The translations under genes were made by a program, and so were the position numbers. From Boesenbergia rotunda (taxonomy: Eukaryota; Streptophyta; Magnoliopsida; Zingiberales; Zingiberaceae), in NCBI GenBank assembly GCA_024364735.1, contig JAGFNQ010005420.1:26212-90211 (forward strand): a stretch of 64,000 nt of DNA, read 5' to 3'. Positions 43,272 through 56,938 of this stretch are shown here, piece by piece. The notes beneath the pieces were generated by a model. The model did no database searches and was not told the origin of the DNA. It saw only the letters and a program-made list of their open reading frames with translations. Position 1 is the stretch's first letter. Every line of letters begins with the position of its first letter.

Positions 43272-45559
43272 TGTTGGGACCGGATGCATGTTGACAAGGA
43301 TATGGGTTGGTAAAATTTTAAATTTTTACGTGCAGTGGAAGAATTAGCATAAAATAATTTCCTAAATTATTTTAACCACGTATCTAGCATGCAACCTTAT
43401 GATGTGTGGACATAATCATAAATTAAAACTTTGCGGAAAAGTAAAATTAATTTACTTAGTACCTCGCGTAACTCGAAGAAAGGGACGAGATCCAACCGTA
43501 GCGTCCCATGGAAGCTCCGCCTCTATTCGCGTCCACGCCGAGTTCTCTTCGGGATGACTTCGCAAAGTCACGAGTTTTGTGCCGACGAGAACTACTAGAT
43601 TCTCTAAAGGCACAACTAGAAGATCAAGAGAGAAAATAGGAAACTAACCAACAAGTTAACGGAATCAAAATTGCGAGAAGGAAGGAGATGTGATCCGCTT
43701 CTTCTTCTTCTTGGTTGGCTTCTCCTTCGTGTTGATAGCTCACGGCAATCTCTTAGATTGAATGGAGCGCCGGCCCTAGCTCTCAAGGAAGGGCACCGGC
43801 CCTAGGATGCCCAAGGGGGCGCCGACCCTAGGTGAGAAGGAGAAAGGAAGGGAAGAGAATAAGAGAGAGAGGGAGAGAGTTAATCTCTTGAAGGCTCTAT
43901 ATCGATTGGAATTCAAGGCCTGCCTTTGGTTCCTTTATATAGTGGCTTCTCCCTTACCAAGTCTCTCTTTTAACGGAATTAACGGAATTAGTTATCATAA
44001 GAAATTTATCTTATAAAGTTTCTTATGACTTATTCCGTTAAGCCTAGTTTTATTATAACTAACTTTACAATAAAACAAATTCTCCTCTCCTTTAATTATG
44101 GAATAAATTATATAAGAAATTTATAAATTTTCTTATTATGGAAAAATCAATTCATAATTGATTTTATAAAATTAAAATAAACCAATTCTTGGATTATTTT
44201 AACTTCCATAAAAGGAATAAATTTCTATAAATTTATTTATACAAATTTCTTTATCATTAATTTATAAAACAAATCGCGCTAGATTTATTTTATTAATTAA
44301 ACCAATTAAATTGGTTTATCCCCTTATTAATGGCCGGCCACTACAAAGGGGTTTGGCACCCTCTTTGGCCGGCCAAACTGAGCCGAACCGATCGCGAATT
44401 AAACTCATTTAATTCGCCCAATAAGTCTTCGAAAGACTTAGCCATTTTTAGCTTCCATTGCGCCTCTGATAAATTCAGATTTGACTTATTTCTCTTTATT
44501 GGAAAATCTAATTTTCAACTCATTTTAAATCCCTCGGATTACTCGTAGTGCGTGTGACTAAATATGCTTTCGATTTATGTTGGCCGTCTATAATCTACTA
44601 ATTATAGAACGATCATGAGTGGCACCTAGTAGTACATCATGACCCCCAATTAATCGAAAGATCAATGGTTGACCTCAGAAAGAATTTCGAAACCTTTCAG
44701 TAGCTCTAATAGATCGTGCCTCATTCCCTTCACCATCTTATACCCACTTGGTTCAGGACATGGTCTGTTTGCGTCAGTCCCCACTAGACTGACTACGTCA
44801 CACCTAGCCCAAGTAATGTCTTTCTCGTCCTTTGGATTTCTAATTACTCTCATGTATTTTAGAGACTCGCACTCTAAAGATGATATGCTCTGGCCAGAGG
44901 CTTTGAGTAACAATCCGACGATAGGCCTGGGTATACATTTCCTCGCAAGGAGTGGTGAATCCATTGTAGGCTGTTCAAACATCTTCGGGCACTTCGGCTT
45001 ATACCCAATCATCCTGGGTCCACACCTCCTTGGAGATGCTTGCTTAAGATGTTAAAGTATAAGTCTCCATGACCAAGATGACTTGAACACCGCAAGTCAA
45101 AGGAACATCACACTTAAGCCGCAGTAAGAACTTCATTGACATATCTATATAGATAACCATATGAAGTCTTACAGCTAGTTACTCCAATGAACTAGTTCCC
45201 TTAACTAGCATCCATGTTTATCTCCGGACATCCCAATGTCGCCAACCAGTGAGAATCAACTGATTATAGAATAACCCATGCTAGTCTCAATAGAATTGAT
45301 AGTCTCCGTATTTATCAATTCATCGACTAGGTATATTTTCAATACTTAACATTTGCACATTTAGAGATAATCACTAGTTGTGATCCCATCACAAATTCTC
45401 TTATGCTGTGAGTTGTATTGCGGACATTCAGTAGATGAGTTTAAGATCCCAATCAAATACACAAACATATATACTCAAATAGTGAATTATCATTTATTAA
45501 AATAAATATTTACAATCATAAGGCGATTGCCTTAGGACACTTCTCTCATATCACTAACA
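43272..45559 (-). repeat. 3' LTR of copia B
   Basis: 2,288 bp, starting TGTTGGGACC on the plus strand and ending ATCACTAACA. The purine-rich tract, seen on plus as AACTCCCACTTGGCC, lies just outside at 45560. Confidence 0.92.
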
Positions 45560-45573
45560 AACTCCCACTTGGC

Positions 45574-48500
45574 CTAATGCCAATTTCTACGGTATCCAAT
45601 ACCACAGGCTCTAACATGACCCTCAAACTTGTTTTGAGGTAAGGCCTTAGTTAAAGGATCACCTAAATTCCTTTCAGTGGGAATTTTCTCAATTTGTATA
45701 TCATTCCTACTTATAATCTCTCTGATCAGATGATAGCGGCGAAGCACATGTTTGGATCGGTGATGAGACCTTGGTTCCTTTGCTTGTGCAATAGCTCCAT
45801 TGTTGTCGCAGTAAACCAGCACTGCTTCATCAATGGTTGGAACCACGGCAAGTTCGGAGACGAACTTCTTGATCCAGACTGCTTCCTTTGTTGCTTCCGA
45901 AGCTGCGATATATTCCGCTTCCGTGGTGGAATCCGCTACGGTGTCTTGTTTGGAACTTTTCCAACTTACTGCGTCTCCATTCAAAGTAAATACGTATCCA
46001 GACTGAGATTTGGAATCATCCTTATCTGTCTGGAAACTGGCATCTGTATACTCACGTATTACCATATCTCCTTTTCCATATATTAGGAACACATCCTTAG
46101 TTCTTTATAAGTACTTAAGGATTGTCTTAACAGCCGCCCAATGATCCATTCCTGGATCCGACTGGTATCTGCTTGTGACACTCAAAGCATACGATACATC
46201 GGGCCTTGTACATAACATAGCATACATGATAGATCCTATTGCGGATGCATAAGGTATCTTATTCATGCAAATCCTCTCGTCTTCTGTGCGCAGACACATA
46301 GACTTTGAAAGGTTGATCCCATGCCTAATGGGAAGGTAACCTTTCTTGGATTTCGCCATGCTAAACCTTTTTAGCACTCGGTCTATATATGTAGACTGCG
46401 AAAGACCAAGCAACCGTTTTGATCTATCTCTATAGATTCTAATCCCAAGGATATAGGTTGCTTCTCCCAGGTCTTTCATGGAGAAAGTTTTCGACAACCA
46501 AATTTTATCTATCTGTAAGATTGATATATCGTTTCCTATAAGTAATATGTCATCGACATATAATACTAGGAATACGACTGCACTCCCACTAACCTTCTTG
46601 TACACACAAGGTTCGTCAGGATTTTGTGAGAAATCAAACTCTTTGATTGTCTCATCAAAACGGATGTTCCAGCTCCTAGATGCTTGCTTCAGTCCATATA
46701 TGGATCGTCGAAGCTTGCATACTTTGGTTTTATCAACCGATGTGAAACCTTCAGGTTGTATCATGTATACATCCTCAAGCAGGTTTCCATTAAGGAAAGC
46801 TGTTTTCACATCCATTTGCCATATCTCATAATCATAATGAGCTGCTATGGCTAGGAGCATCCGAATGGATTTAAGCATAGCTACTGGCGAATAGGTTTCG
46901 TCATAATCAATTCCTTGTTTCTGACAATATCCTTTTGCCACTAATCTAGCCTTAAAGGTAACAACATTACCTTCCATGTCGGTTTTCTTCTTGAAAACCC
47001 ACTTGCACCCTATGGGCTTAATCCCTTCAGGTGGGTTAACCAAGTCCCATACTTAGTTTTCGTACATGGAATCCATTTCCGACTTCATGGCCTCAAGCCA
47101 TTTGTCCCTTTCTGAACTTTTCAGAACATCTTCATAACTGATAGGTTCATCATCGCTTATGAGTAACACGTCGTTCGATTCACTTACGAGAAATCCGTAT
47201 CTCTCTTGAATATTGCGTGTTCTATCAGATCTACGAAGTGGTGGTGTAGTTTTAGGTTCAACTGATAGCTCATCATTATGAGGTATTGGTTGTGGGTCTA
47301 GACTAGGTGTCTATGTAATGTCTATTGGAGTTTCTTGAACTTCATGAAGTTCAATGCCACTCCCACTGTTTTCTTGTAAAAGAAATTCTTTTTCCAGAAA
47401 TACAGCATGCCTTGAAACAAACACCTTTTGTTTCAAGGGATGATAGAATTGGTAACCCTTCGTTTCCTTAGGGTATCCAATAAATAGACATTTATCAGAC
47501 TTAGCATCCGATTTGTCTGATACAATCCGCTTCACATAAGCAGGACAACGCCATATCTTAAGGTGAGTTAAGTGGGGTTTCTTACTATTCCATGTCTCAT
47601 ATGGAGTAGTAGAGACTACCTTGGTCGGGTCTCTGTTTAGCAAGTAAACAGCAGTCTTAAGTGCATAGCCCCAAAAGGATTTTGGAAGAGTTGCATGATT
47701 CATCATAGACCTAACCATGTCCATCAAGGTTCGGTTGCGCCTCTCAGATACACCATTATGCTGTGGTGTATACGGCGGAGTCCATTGGGATAATATCCCA
47801 TTGTCCCTAAGATAATCTTGAAACTCTTGACTTAAGTATTCACCACCCCGATCGGATCGAAGTATCTTAATACTTTTGCCATGCTGTTTCTCTACTTCAT
47901 TTCTGAACTCTTTGAATTTCTCAAAGGCTTCAGATTTGTGTTTCATCAAGAACACGTACCCGAATCGTGAGTGATCATCGATAAAGGTGATGAAGTAGCT
48001 ATAGCCTCCTTGTGCAAGAGTTGACATTGGTCCACATACATCAGTATGTATTAGACCAAGCAATTCTCCCACTGGATTATCTTTTCCGAAAAAGGGTAAT
48101 TTGGTCATCTTGCCTTTTAAGCATGATTCGCATGTATCAAATGAACCGGGTTCAAATGATTCTAAAATTCCACATCGGTGTAATTTGGTCATGCGTTTCT
48201 TACTTACATGGCCAAGACGACAATGCCACGTGTAGGAGTCTATTCGATTATCTATTCGAGTACGTTTGTTGCTAACTTCGATATTGAAAATGTCACCGGA
48301 TAAATCTAACTTGTAGATATCATTGCACAAAGTTCCATTCCCATAAAGAATGTCATTTAAAGTTTGTAACAACAATTGTTACTAAAAGTTAAATGATAAC
48401 CCTTTTCATTCAAACGTGAAATAGATACAATGTTCTTTATTAACGAAGAAACAAAATAACAATTATCCAATTCTAAGACACGTCCTGTAGGGAGCTTTAA

Positions 48501-49121
48501 CAAATATGTTCCGATGGCAACAGCAGCAATCTTTGCTCCGTTTCCAACTCGCAAATTCGCTTCTCCCTTGATGAGTCTTCTTCTATTCCTTAGCCCCTGT
48601 ATGTCATTATATATATGTGAGCTACACCCAGTATCAAGTACCCAGGTGTTTGAGGAAATTGAGTGACATTCAATAAGGAAGATACTTGAAGAGGATGGGG
48701 CATCGGATGCCTTCTCTTTCAAGGACTCAAGATAAACCTTGCAGTTTTTTCGCTAGTGACCCTCCTTGCCAAAGTGATGGCAAGTGCCTTTCAGGGAATT
48801 TTCAGTCTTTTTGGCCTTTTTCTTCTTTCCCTTATTCTATTCTTTGGCCTTCTTCTTAGAACCTTTCTTCGAGGAACCAACTAACAGTACCGTCTTTTGA
48901 TCCTACTTCACAGAAGGCTCTACAGTCTTCAGCAGGTTGAGTAACTCAGGAAACTGGTCTGGAGTTGCATTTTCAGGAGGACGATTGGGAAGTTGATCTT
49001 CAAGGACATAAGCAAGCTTCTCTGCCTTGAGGACTATTCTCAGGTTTCGAAGCCAGTCCATGAAGTTTGGCCAAGTCAGTTTATTGGTGTCCAAAATGGA
49101 ACGCAAATTCAGAGAAGACAT
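45574..49121 (-). pseudogene. Copia B gag-pol, decayed
   Basis: Minus strand. Gag starts MSSLNLRSILDTNKLT at 49121 with the same PENATPDQ-to-PELLNLLKT deletion as element A and a stop after TVEPSVK (48903). Protease WVLDTGCSSHIYND is near 48620. The integrase frame, 48375-47311, has HCRLGHVSKKRM, HTDVCGP and RSDRGGEYLS. The RT frame, 47043-46105, has KWVFKKKTDMEGN, DVKTAFLNG and YVDDILLIGND. RNase H, 46092-45574, has EAEYIAASEA and closes GIGYRRNWH. Stops near 48903, 47311, 47050 and 46105 and a frame change near 48,360 prevent a polyprotein. The broken positions differ from those in A, so the two copies decayed independently. Confidence 0.88.
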
Positions 49122-50246
49122 GATCGAGTGATTATCCTAGAAATACAAATTTAGCTTATGTGAGAAGAATGATTAAAGAATGTATCAACATACATTAATA
49201 AAATCCTATTTATTTTTCGAATTGAATAACCCTTTTTTATCAATTCGGGAGATCGTAGGAACATCTCCAAATAGGTTGATATCCAACCATAGATAAGAAC
49301 CACCAAGGCTGTGGCCATCAAGTTGTTCTTAGCTATGAAGGTAGGTAATTATACCGATTACATATCACATATATGTAACTATCATTTTATGCTATCAACT
49401 AATTGAATGTTTGCATAAATCATTGGGTTGTTAACTCATTAACAAGTATGCAACTTTATACATAGCACCCAACTGCACCTCTCTTTGCATCGACCTTGGC
49501 TGTGGCACAACAAATCGACGCTCCAAGCTTAAGGCTGACCCATTAATCAAGAAATAGTTTTAATATGGTTGGAGCTCATTCAACCGCTTAGTCAGGCTTG
49601 GATGTGTCCAACAACCAAAACTAAGGATTGACCTCTGACTCCAACTATATTATCCATAAACTAATTCCATGGTTTGAACATGTTGAGGTTCAAGCCGGGC
49701 ATGGATGTGTCCATCAACCCAAACAAGAAACAAAACTCCGATTCTAACCATATTAATGGAAGGTGTTGGCCTTAATATTTTGTAAGGGGTTTTGGGTCTC
49801 ATCCTTTCCTTTCTAAGCACATTCATGACATAGAATTATGTCATGACTAATGATTTCCTTAATAAAGTATGTATGTGACTTAATTTATCAAGTCTAATTA
49901 ATTGAATTAGGAACCGGATTTCCTAATTCCAATTTCATACTTTATTCAAGGAATTATTTTGGGAAACAATTTCCTAAATTGTCATAATCAATTTCGGAAA
50001 TAATATGTTCAAGACTTTGATTTCTCTAAATCAAATCTTGTTAAATTAAGAGACAAATCTCTTAATTCAACTACATATTATTTTCATGAAAATCTCATTT
50101 AAGAAACTCTATAGGAAACCATTTTCCTAATTAATTTTGGAGACAACAATATGTTAGAGCATCACCTCTTAAATCAAATTTCCAAAATTTGATCACATAT
50201 TTTATTCATGGATTAAATTAATTACAACAAATCATTTTCTAAGGGT

Positions 50247-50406
50247 GGCTCCCCGAGGCTCAGATACCCAAAGAAAAGTAATTTGTTGTAAATCCAATTT
50301 GGACGGCTCCCCGAGGCTCAATCCAAATCAAACATGACAATTTCATTTAAAATTGGGAAATTAAATTACAACAACTAACTTTAAATTGGACGGCTCCCCG
50401 AGGCTC
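50247..50406 (-). repeat. Three GAGCCTCGGGGAGCC motifs in the copia B leader
   Basis: On the plus strand GGCTCCCCGAGGCTC occurs at 50247-50261, 50305-50319 and 50392-50406. The motifs are identical to those in element A while the flanks differ by several indels. Confidence 0.8.
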
Positions 50407-50850
50407 AATCCAAAATAAAGAATTTTGTTGTCAATTTAAAAACCAATTCAAATTTAATTATCAATTAACTGTCCATAAATTTGTCTAGACTTTCTTGAAA
50501 GAAAGTGCCCAAAATTGTGAGATTTCATAAATAGAGTTTCAGAATAATTGTAAGTTTCTGGTACAAAGAAAACTTACATATTTCCAAAATTAGAAAATTT
50601 CTAAAATAGAAAAATTTCCAAAATTGGAAAGTTTCCAAAGATGGGAAGTTTTCACAATTATTATAAAATTTCATAAACTAGAAAATTTCAAAAGTTTGCG
50701 AAATTTCATGAGGATTTCCAAACATAGAAATTCCTAAATCTAAAATTTATTATAATTTGAAAGTTTCCATAATTGAATATTTTTTCCAAAATTGAGATCA
50801 TGACAAAGTTTTCCGCAAAACAATTATATGATTATGTCGAACACTAACCG

Positions 50851-50862
50851 GCTCTGATACCA
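50851..50862 (-). other. Primer binding site of copia B
   Basis: The minus strand reads TGGTATCAGAGC, complementary to the 3' end of initiator methionine tRNA, the usual primer of plant copia elements. It follows the 5' LTR end (CCCAATA, where CCCAACA is expected) after one base. Confidence 0.9.
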
Positions 50863-52268
50863 CTATTGGGACCGGGTGCATGTTGACAAGGATACAGGTT
50901 CGTAAAATTTTAAATTTTTACGTGCAGCGGAAGAATTAGCATAAAATAATTTCCTAAATTATTTTAACCACGTATCTAGCATGCAACCTTATGATGTATG
51001 TACATAATCATAAATTAAAACTTTGCGGAAAAGTAAAATTAATTTACTTAGTACCTCGCGTAACTCGAAGTAAGGGACGAGATCCAACCGTAGCGTCCCT
51101 TGGAATCTCCGCCTCTATTCGCGTCCAGGCCGAGTTCTCTTCGGGATGACTTCGCAAAGTCACGAGTTTTGTGCCGACGAGAACTACTAGATTCTCTAAA
51201 GGCACAACTAGAAGATCAAGAGAGAAAATAGAAAACTAACCAACAAGTTAACGGAATCAAAATTTTGAGAAGGAAGGAGATGTGATCCGCTTCTTCTTCT
51301 TCTTGGTTGGCTTCTCCTTCGTGTTGATAGCTCACGGCAACCTCTTGGATTGAATGGAGCGCCGGCCCTAGCTCTCAAGGAAGGGCGCCGGCCCTAGGAT
51401 GCCCAAGGGGGCTCCGACCCTAGGTGGGAAGGAGAAAGGAAGGGAAGAGAATAAGAGAGAGAGGGAGAGAGTTAATCTCTTGAAGGCTCTATATCGATTG
51501 GAATTCAAGGCTTGCCTTTGGTTCCTTTATATAGTGGCTTCTCCCTTACCAAGTCTCTCTTTTAACGGAATTAACAGAATTAGTTATCATATGAAATTTA
51601 TCTTATAAAGTTTCTTATGACTTATTCCGTTAAGCCTAGTTTTATTATAACTAACTTTATAATAAAATAAATTCTCCTCTCCTTTAATTATGGAATAAAT
51701 TATATAAGAAATTTATAAATTTTCTTATTATGGAAAAATCAATTCATAATTGATTTTATAAAATTAAAATAAACCAATTCATGGATTATTTTAACTTCCA
51801 TAAAAGGAATAAATTTCTATAAATTTATTTCTATAAATTTCTTTATACAAATTTATTTATCCATAATTTATAAAACAAATCGCGCTAGATTTATTTTATT
51901 AATTAAACCAATTAAATTGGTTTATCCCCTTATTAATGGCCAGCCACTACAAAGGGGTTTGGCACCCTCTTTGGCCGGCCAAATCGAGCCGAACCGATCG
52001 CGAATTAAACTCATTAAATTCACCCAATAAGTCTTCAAATGTAGCGACCCGCCTTCTTACTGTCTTTAGACGGATCGTTACTTTCTCTGTACTTCTCTAC
52101 TCTTATACATGACTAAAAGAAATGCGGAATTCTTTTTTTTTCTTTTTAATCTATTTAAGAATGATATTCTAACTTAAGTAGTCATGCATAATACCATGTC
52201 ATACTTTCTTCTCAAATCTCATAGCTAATACCTGTTGAAAACAGCCTTACCCCTCTTAAACTGCCCGT

Positions 52269-52301
52269 ACCAGTCGACTGGTGACGTGGCAGTCGACTGG
52301 T
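52269..52301. repeat. Pair of CAGTCGACTGGT palindromes
   Basis: ACCAGTCGACTGGT at 52269-52282 and CAGTCGACTGGT at 52290-52301, separated by GACGTGG. The same words, similarly spaced, occur in the copia-type LTR at 7946-7976. Confidence 0.8.
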
Positions 52302-54020
52302 ACGCCTGTAATCAGTTTTACAGGTTTCGGCTCTTGCTTCTTAAAGCCACCTCTCGCTCAGTTTCGAGCCATATCAAACTACGACACCATTTCTATACTC
52401 TATGTCAGGTTCCTAAACAATTTAACCAATCAAACGAATCCATAAACTTAAATTTAGGACTTTTATGGAAGAAAATAAACTAAACAAGTTTATATAAACT
52501 TTAACAATAGAGTTTGTACCAATCTTGGCTTCTATGAATTTATAACACCAAATGCATGTTCTACAACCTTGCTAAAGCATTATGAAATGTGATTACAACT
52601 TTTCTAAACATTTTTAAGCAATAAAACTCGATTCAAAAGGAAAATTGATACTATCTTGGCACAAACACCTTTTTCTCTAACAAAGTATCAATATTTCTAA
52701 CTACTCACACTTTTACTCATCCAATGCAATCATAAGGATATATATGCTAAATGAAATGACATGGAATCTTTACTCTAAGAAATTTAGCATATAAAACTAT
52801 CCAAAACTCAAATACTCAATAATCTCCATAAAGCAAGAACTTGAAATTTGAATAAACTTAAACATTGCAATTCAAATAACTAAAATGTCTCGTCTCAAGG
52901 ATCTCTCCATAATCAGCCACCACACACACTCTACTCAGCACCGCCTCGTCGTCTTCCTTCAGAATTGCTTGCCTTTACCTTTATCTGCAATAAGAGGAAA
53001 TGCATCTATAAGCAAAAAGCTTAGTAAGTACTATCTAGCTCACAAAATCTCGAAATGTGCAAACATGCTTCTTGAACAATATGAAAATCATATGAGATAC
53101 TTATATGCTTGAAAGAAAACTAAGAACATGTATAACTCAAAACATGCATACTCAAGCATTAATAAATCTCGATTTACTTTTCTTGGCTCAACTTGAAACT
53201 TTAGCTATTCTTTAACTTTTTGAAAACTTTCTGAAAACTTTAGATAACTTTGCTAAAGCATATACTTGAAAATAATAATCACTTGGATCCACTGAAGACG
53301 TAAGTACCATCTGATGCGCGTTCCCTAAAAGGTTGGGGTAGCGAGCCACCAATCATAATAGAGCAGACCTTGGTCTACCAGGGCCAAGACCTTGGAATTG
53401 GACACCTGGATTTCTTTAACGACGCCCTTGGACGTCGGGTACTGTCCTTAGAAAATAAAATAGCTTTTCTTTCTTTTCTTTCTTATCTGTAAATGCCTTG
53501 GCATTTTCTGGAGCACCTTGCGTGCTAAAATCCCTAAGTCTTGACTTTTGGGGATTTTCTTAAGGCCTTGGCCTTTTCTTTTCTTATCTTTATCTTCTTT
53601 TCTTTTCTCATAACTTTCTTGGCCCTAAACTCACATAGGGTGCTTATCAAACATATACAAGCATATAAGAAACTAAGATCACATGCAAAAACTAAAGCAA
53701 AAAGGAAAAATTCTCTTTTAAAAACTTTTAAAGGAAATTCTCGCGGTAAAACCGCCTCTTACTGCAGGTGAGCAGTACTTACATTGATATCTTGGACTTA
53801 CAACCAAGATTAACGTCTAGGACTCGAGAGAAACTTGAGATCTCGGAGAATTCTTCACGTCTACGCGTTCCTCTCGCCGCGGGGATCCCGAATATAGAAT
53901 TATCTCTTGGAGAAGAGCCTTAACCGGCCCCCTAGAGCTTGGTGTAGTTTCGCCCAGAAGAGGAGGGGTCGGCGTGAGGGTTTGGAGAGGAGAGAAAATA
54001 AAACTTCTCTCTTTAATTAC

Positions 54021-54030
54021 CTATTTATAC
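54021..54030 (-). promoter_or_regulatory. TATA box of the nested gypsy LTR
   Basis: The minus strand reads GTATAAATAG in the upstream third of the LTR. A similar TATTTATACTTATGGGG stretch recurs near 54,183 as part of a local duplication. Confidence 0.5.
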
Positions 54031-55825
54031 TTATGGGGCGGATTAACCTAACTACACCTTAAATATAGGTCTCTCCATCCTTTTCTGTGCTTGATACCCT
54101 AGCCCAGCTGGTCGCGCGCGTTTCTGGTTTCGTGCTGGTCGCGGGTTCGATCCACCAGCTGCACTTAATTGGTTTTTTCCATTTATACTTATGGGGGCAA
54201 ATCGACCTAACTACTCCTTAAATATAGGTCTCTCCTTCCTTTTCTCTGCTTGATACCCTAGCCCGGCTGGTTGAGCGCGCGGGCTGTTTCGTGGTGGTCG
54301 CGGGTTCAATCCACCGGCTGCCCTTTAACATTTTTATTATTTTTCTTTTTATTTTTCTTTTTCTTTTTCCAAAAACACCAAACGGACTCGGAAAATTCCA
54401 TAAAAATACTCTAAAAATTCCTAAAAATATCTAGAATATTTCTAAACCATTTCTAAATAATTCTAAGGACTTTAAGTACTAAAAATGGAAATTTTGGGGC
54501 GTTACATCAAAAGACTTAGCCATTTTTAGTTTCCATTGCGCCTCTGATAAATTCAGATTCGACTTATTTCTCTTGATTGGAAAATCCAATTTTCAACTCG
54601 TTATATATAAAATCCCTCGGATTTCTCGTAGTGCGTGTGACTAAATAGGCTTTCGATTTATGTTGGCCGTCTATAATCAACTAATTATAGAAAGATCATG
54701 AGTGACACCTAGTAGTACATCATGACCCCCAATTAATCGAATGATCAACGGTTGACCTCAGAAAGAATTCCGAAACCTTTCAGCAGCTCTAATAGATCGT
54801 GCCTCATTCCCTTCACCATCTTAAACCCACTTGGTTCAGGACATGGTTTGTTTGTGTCAGTCCCCACTAGACTGACTACGTCACACCTAGCCCAAGTAAT
54901 GTCTTTCTCGTCCTTTGGATTTCTAATTACTCTCATGTATTTTAGAGACTCGTACTCTAAACATGATATGCTCTGGCCAGAGGCTTTGAGTAACAATCCG
55001 ACGATAGGCTTGGGTATACATCTCCTCGCAAGGAGTGGTGAATCCTTTGTAAGCTGTTCAAACATCTTCGGGCACTTCGGCTTATACCCAATCATCCTGG
55101 GTCCACACCTCCTTGGAGATGCTTGCTTAAGATGTTAAAGTATAAGTCTCCATGACCAAGATGACTTGAACACCGCAAGTCAAAGGAACATCGCACTTAA
55201 GCCGCAGTAAGAACTTCATTGACATATCTATATAGATAACCATATGAAGTCTTACAGCTAGTCACTCCAATGAACTAGTTCCCTTAACTAGCATCCATGT
55301 TTATCTCCGGACATCCCAATATCGCCAGCCAGTGAGAATCAGCTGATTAGAGAATAACCCATGCTAGTCTCAACAGAATTGATAGTGTCCGTATTTATCA
55401 ATTCATCGACTAGGGATATTTTCAATACTTCACATTTGCACATTTAGAGATAATCACTAGTTGTGATCCCATCACAAATTCTCTTATGCTGTGAGTTGTA
55501 TTGCGGACATTCAGTAGATGAGTTTAAGATCCCAATTAAATACACAAACATGTATACTCAAATAGTGAATTATCATTTATTAAAATAAATGTTTACAATA
55601 ATAAGGTGATTGCCTTAGGACACTTCTCTCATATCACTAACATTTACTCCAACTCCACCACCTCTTCACGCTTTCCCATCGTGTGACTGACCGCTGGATC
55701 GTGCAGTTTACCAAGGCCTACTGCGGACGACCAAGATGACCTTCCATCTTCTATGTAAGCAATGCTTTACTTGCACCTCTTTCAACCCACCATATCAGTG
55801 AGACTAATATCCTCGCTAGCCCATT

Positions 55826-56938
55826 ATGTCTGCCGACTCCGATGAAGAACCCTTCTCTTCGATGAAACCCTTCACCTCTTCTGATGATTCGTACTACTCT
55901 TCCTCGGAAGAGGTAGATCGAGAACTCCTTGAGCTATTCCTTCCTATAATCGCCACTTCCCCTTATAGAGGCACTCCTAAGGGGAAAGAACCGATGAAGA
56001 CATGCCCATCTCCCCGTGTAGGAGCCTCTGATATGGATGCCTTACCATTGGAGTCTGGTCGTCATGCACCTTGCTCGATTGTTTTCTCATCTCCACATAG
56101 CACTCCTGCTCCTCCTCGTCGAACGAAGCGAGCTCGGGCCCCGGCTTCTGCAGAAGCTACTGCCGCGGCACCCCTATCCTCCCGTGTGATCCCCCTTCCG
56201 GGGCACGCATCTCCCTCGCTTGCCCCTGAGGTATCGCTTTTTCCAGCGCCTCTCGAGCTTGCCATTTCTCAGTCGGGAAGCTCCTCTCGAGCGTTCTCTT
56301 CAACTTTGTTGAGGAGGGTTCAGGCGCTTGCGCTTACGGGGGATCCGAAGGGAGGCGTTCATACTGTCCTTCGCCATTCGACTCGGAGTGGTTCTATATG
56401 CCGACCGGCTGGCAATACTGTCTCGACGATTGTTGGAGGGGGTACTATCATATGCCCCCTATCTCAGCAAATGTCAGCCCGGGGAGGCTTATTGCATGCA
56501 TGCTCCTTGCCCCTTCATGACCCATGGGCCTTTGTGGGGGAGGATGCTGCCGCTGGCTCTCCTGAACCAGTCTCTCCACCTGCCGCCACCCCTCGGACCC
56601 TGTCTAGTGACTCATGTTCAAGTGGCGGTCTGGACAGGAAGTCTGAAGCTTCGTCCAGCTGAGAGTCGGGAATCCCTGCTCGGGCGAGAGCTCCTAAGCC
56701 CGACCCGAAAAACATCAGCTTATGAAAGGTGTTTCTCTTATTTTTCTTTTCTTGGCTTCTGACTCTCACTCTCCTTTTTTAGGCGGCACGGCCCGTTTGG
56801 AATTTCGAGGAGTTAGTCACTCTCAAGACCCAACTGTTCGTGGCGAATCTCACCATTTCCACTCTGCGGACTGACCTGAAGGCCAAGGAGGAGGAGCGGG
56901 CCGCTTATGCTGCGAAGTTGAGCAAGCTTCAACAGTAG
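55826..56938 (+). pseudogene. Tat-element antisense-type ORF (copy 2)
   Basis: It opens MSADSDEEPFSSMKPFTSSDDSYYSSSEE in an acidic Ser-rich stretch, then a Pro/Ser/Ala-rich region with PRRTKRARAPASA, and stops at 56662. After an acceptor-like TTTTTTAG near 56782 the sequence reads ARPVWNFEELVTLKTQLFVAN, then LKAKEEERAAYAAKLSKLQQ, a coiled coil like that ending copy 1, to a TAG at 56936-56938. The PF04195-like domain of copy 1 is not recognisable here, so this copy is either deleted or of another subtype. It lies just beyond copia B, which sits in its leader. Confidence 0.45.

Larger units (their letters stand above)
52040..54506 (-). mobile_element. Gypsy-type solo LTR nested in copia B
   Basis: 2,467 bp starting TGTAGCGACCC and ending GGGGCGTTACA, flanked by TCAAA at 52035-52039 and 54507-54511. 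A minus-strand TATA box GTATAAATAG at 54021-54030 sets the orientation. It has no internal coding region. It carries two CAGTCGACTGGT palindromes at 52269-52301. A duplicated segment with CTTGATACCCTAGCCC occurs near 54,090 and 54,250. Confidence 0.9.
43272..55642 (-). mobile_element. Complete copia element B (minus strand)
   Basis: Both LTRs are present and the 5-bp target duplication TTTAC lies at 43267-43271 and 55643-55647. On the minus strand the order is 5' LTR (55642-50864), primer site, leader, gag, protease, integrase, RT, RNase H, purine tract, 3' LTR (45559-43272). Subtracting the nested solo LTR leaves about 9.9 kb. It is inserted in a Tat element. It shares with element A the deleted gag and the leader motifs. 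Confidence 0.95.
50864..55642 (-). repeat. 5' LTR of copia B, split by a gypsy solo LTR
   Basis: Homologous to 43272-45559. After removing 52040-54506 and one target copy it is about 2.3 kb. Scattered substitutions separate the two LTRs of this element, so the insertion is not brand new. Its terminal CA has become TA. Confidence 0.9.

Noticed and set aside
43272..55642. Treating A and B as one inverted duplication of a genomic segment
   Set aside because: Element B has its own LTR pair and target duplication, and the decay points of A and B differ, so they are independent insertions of one family.
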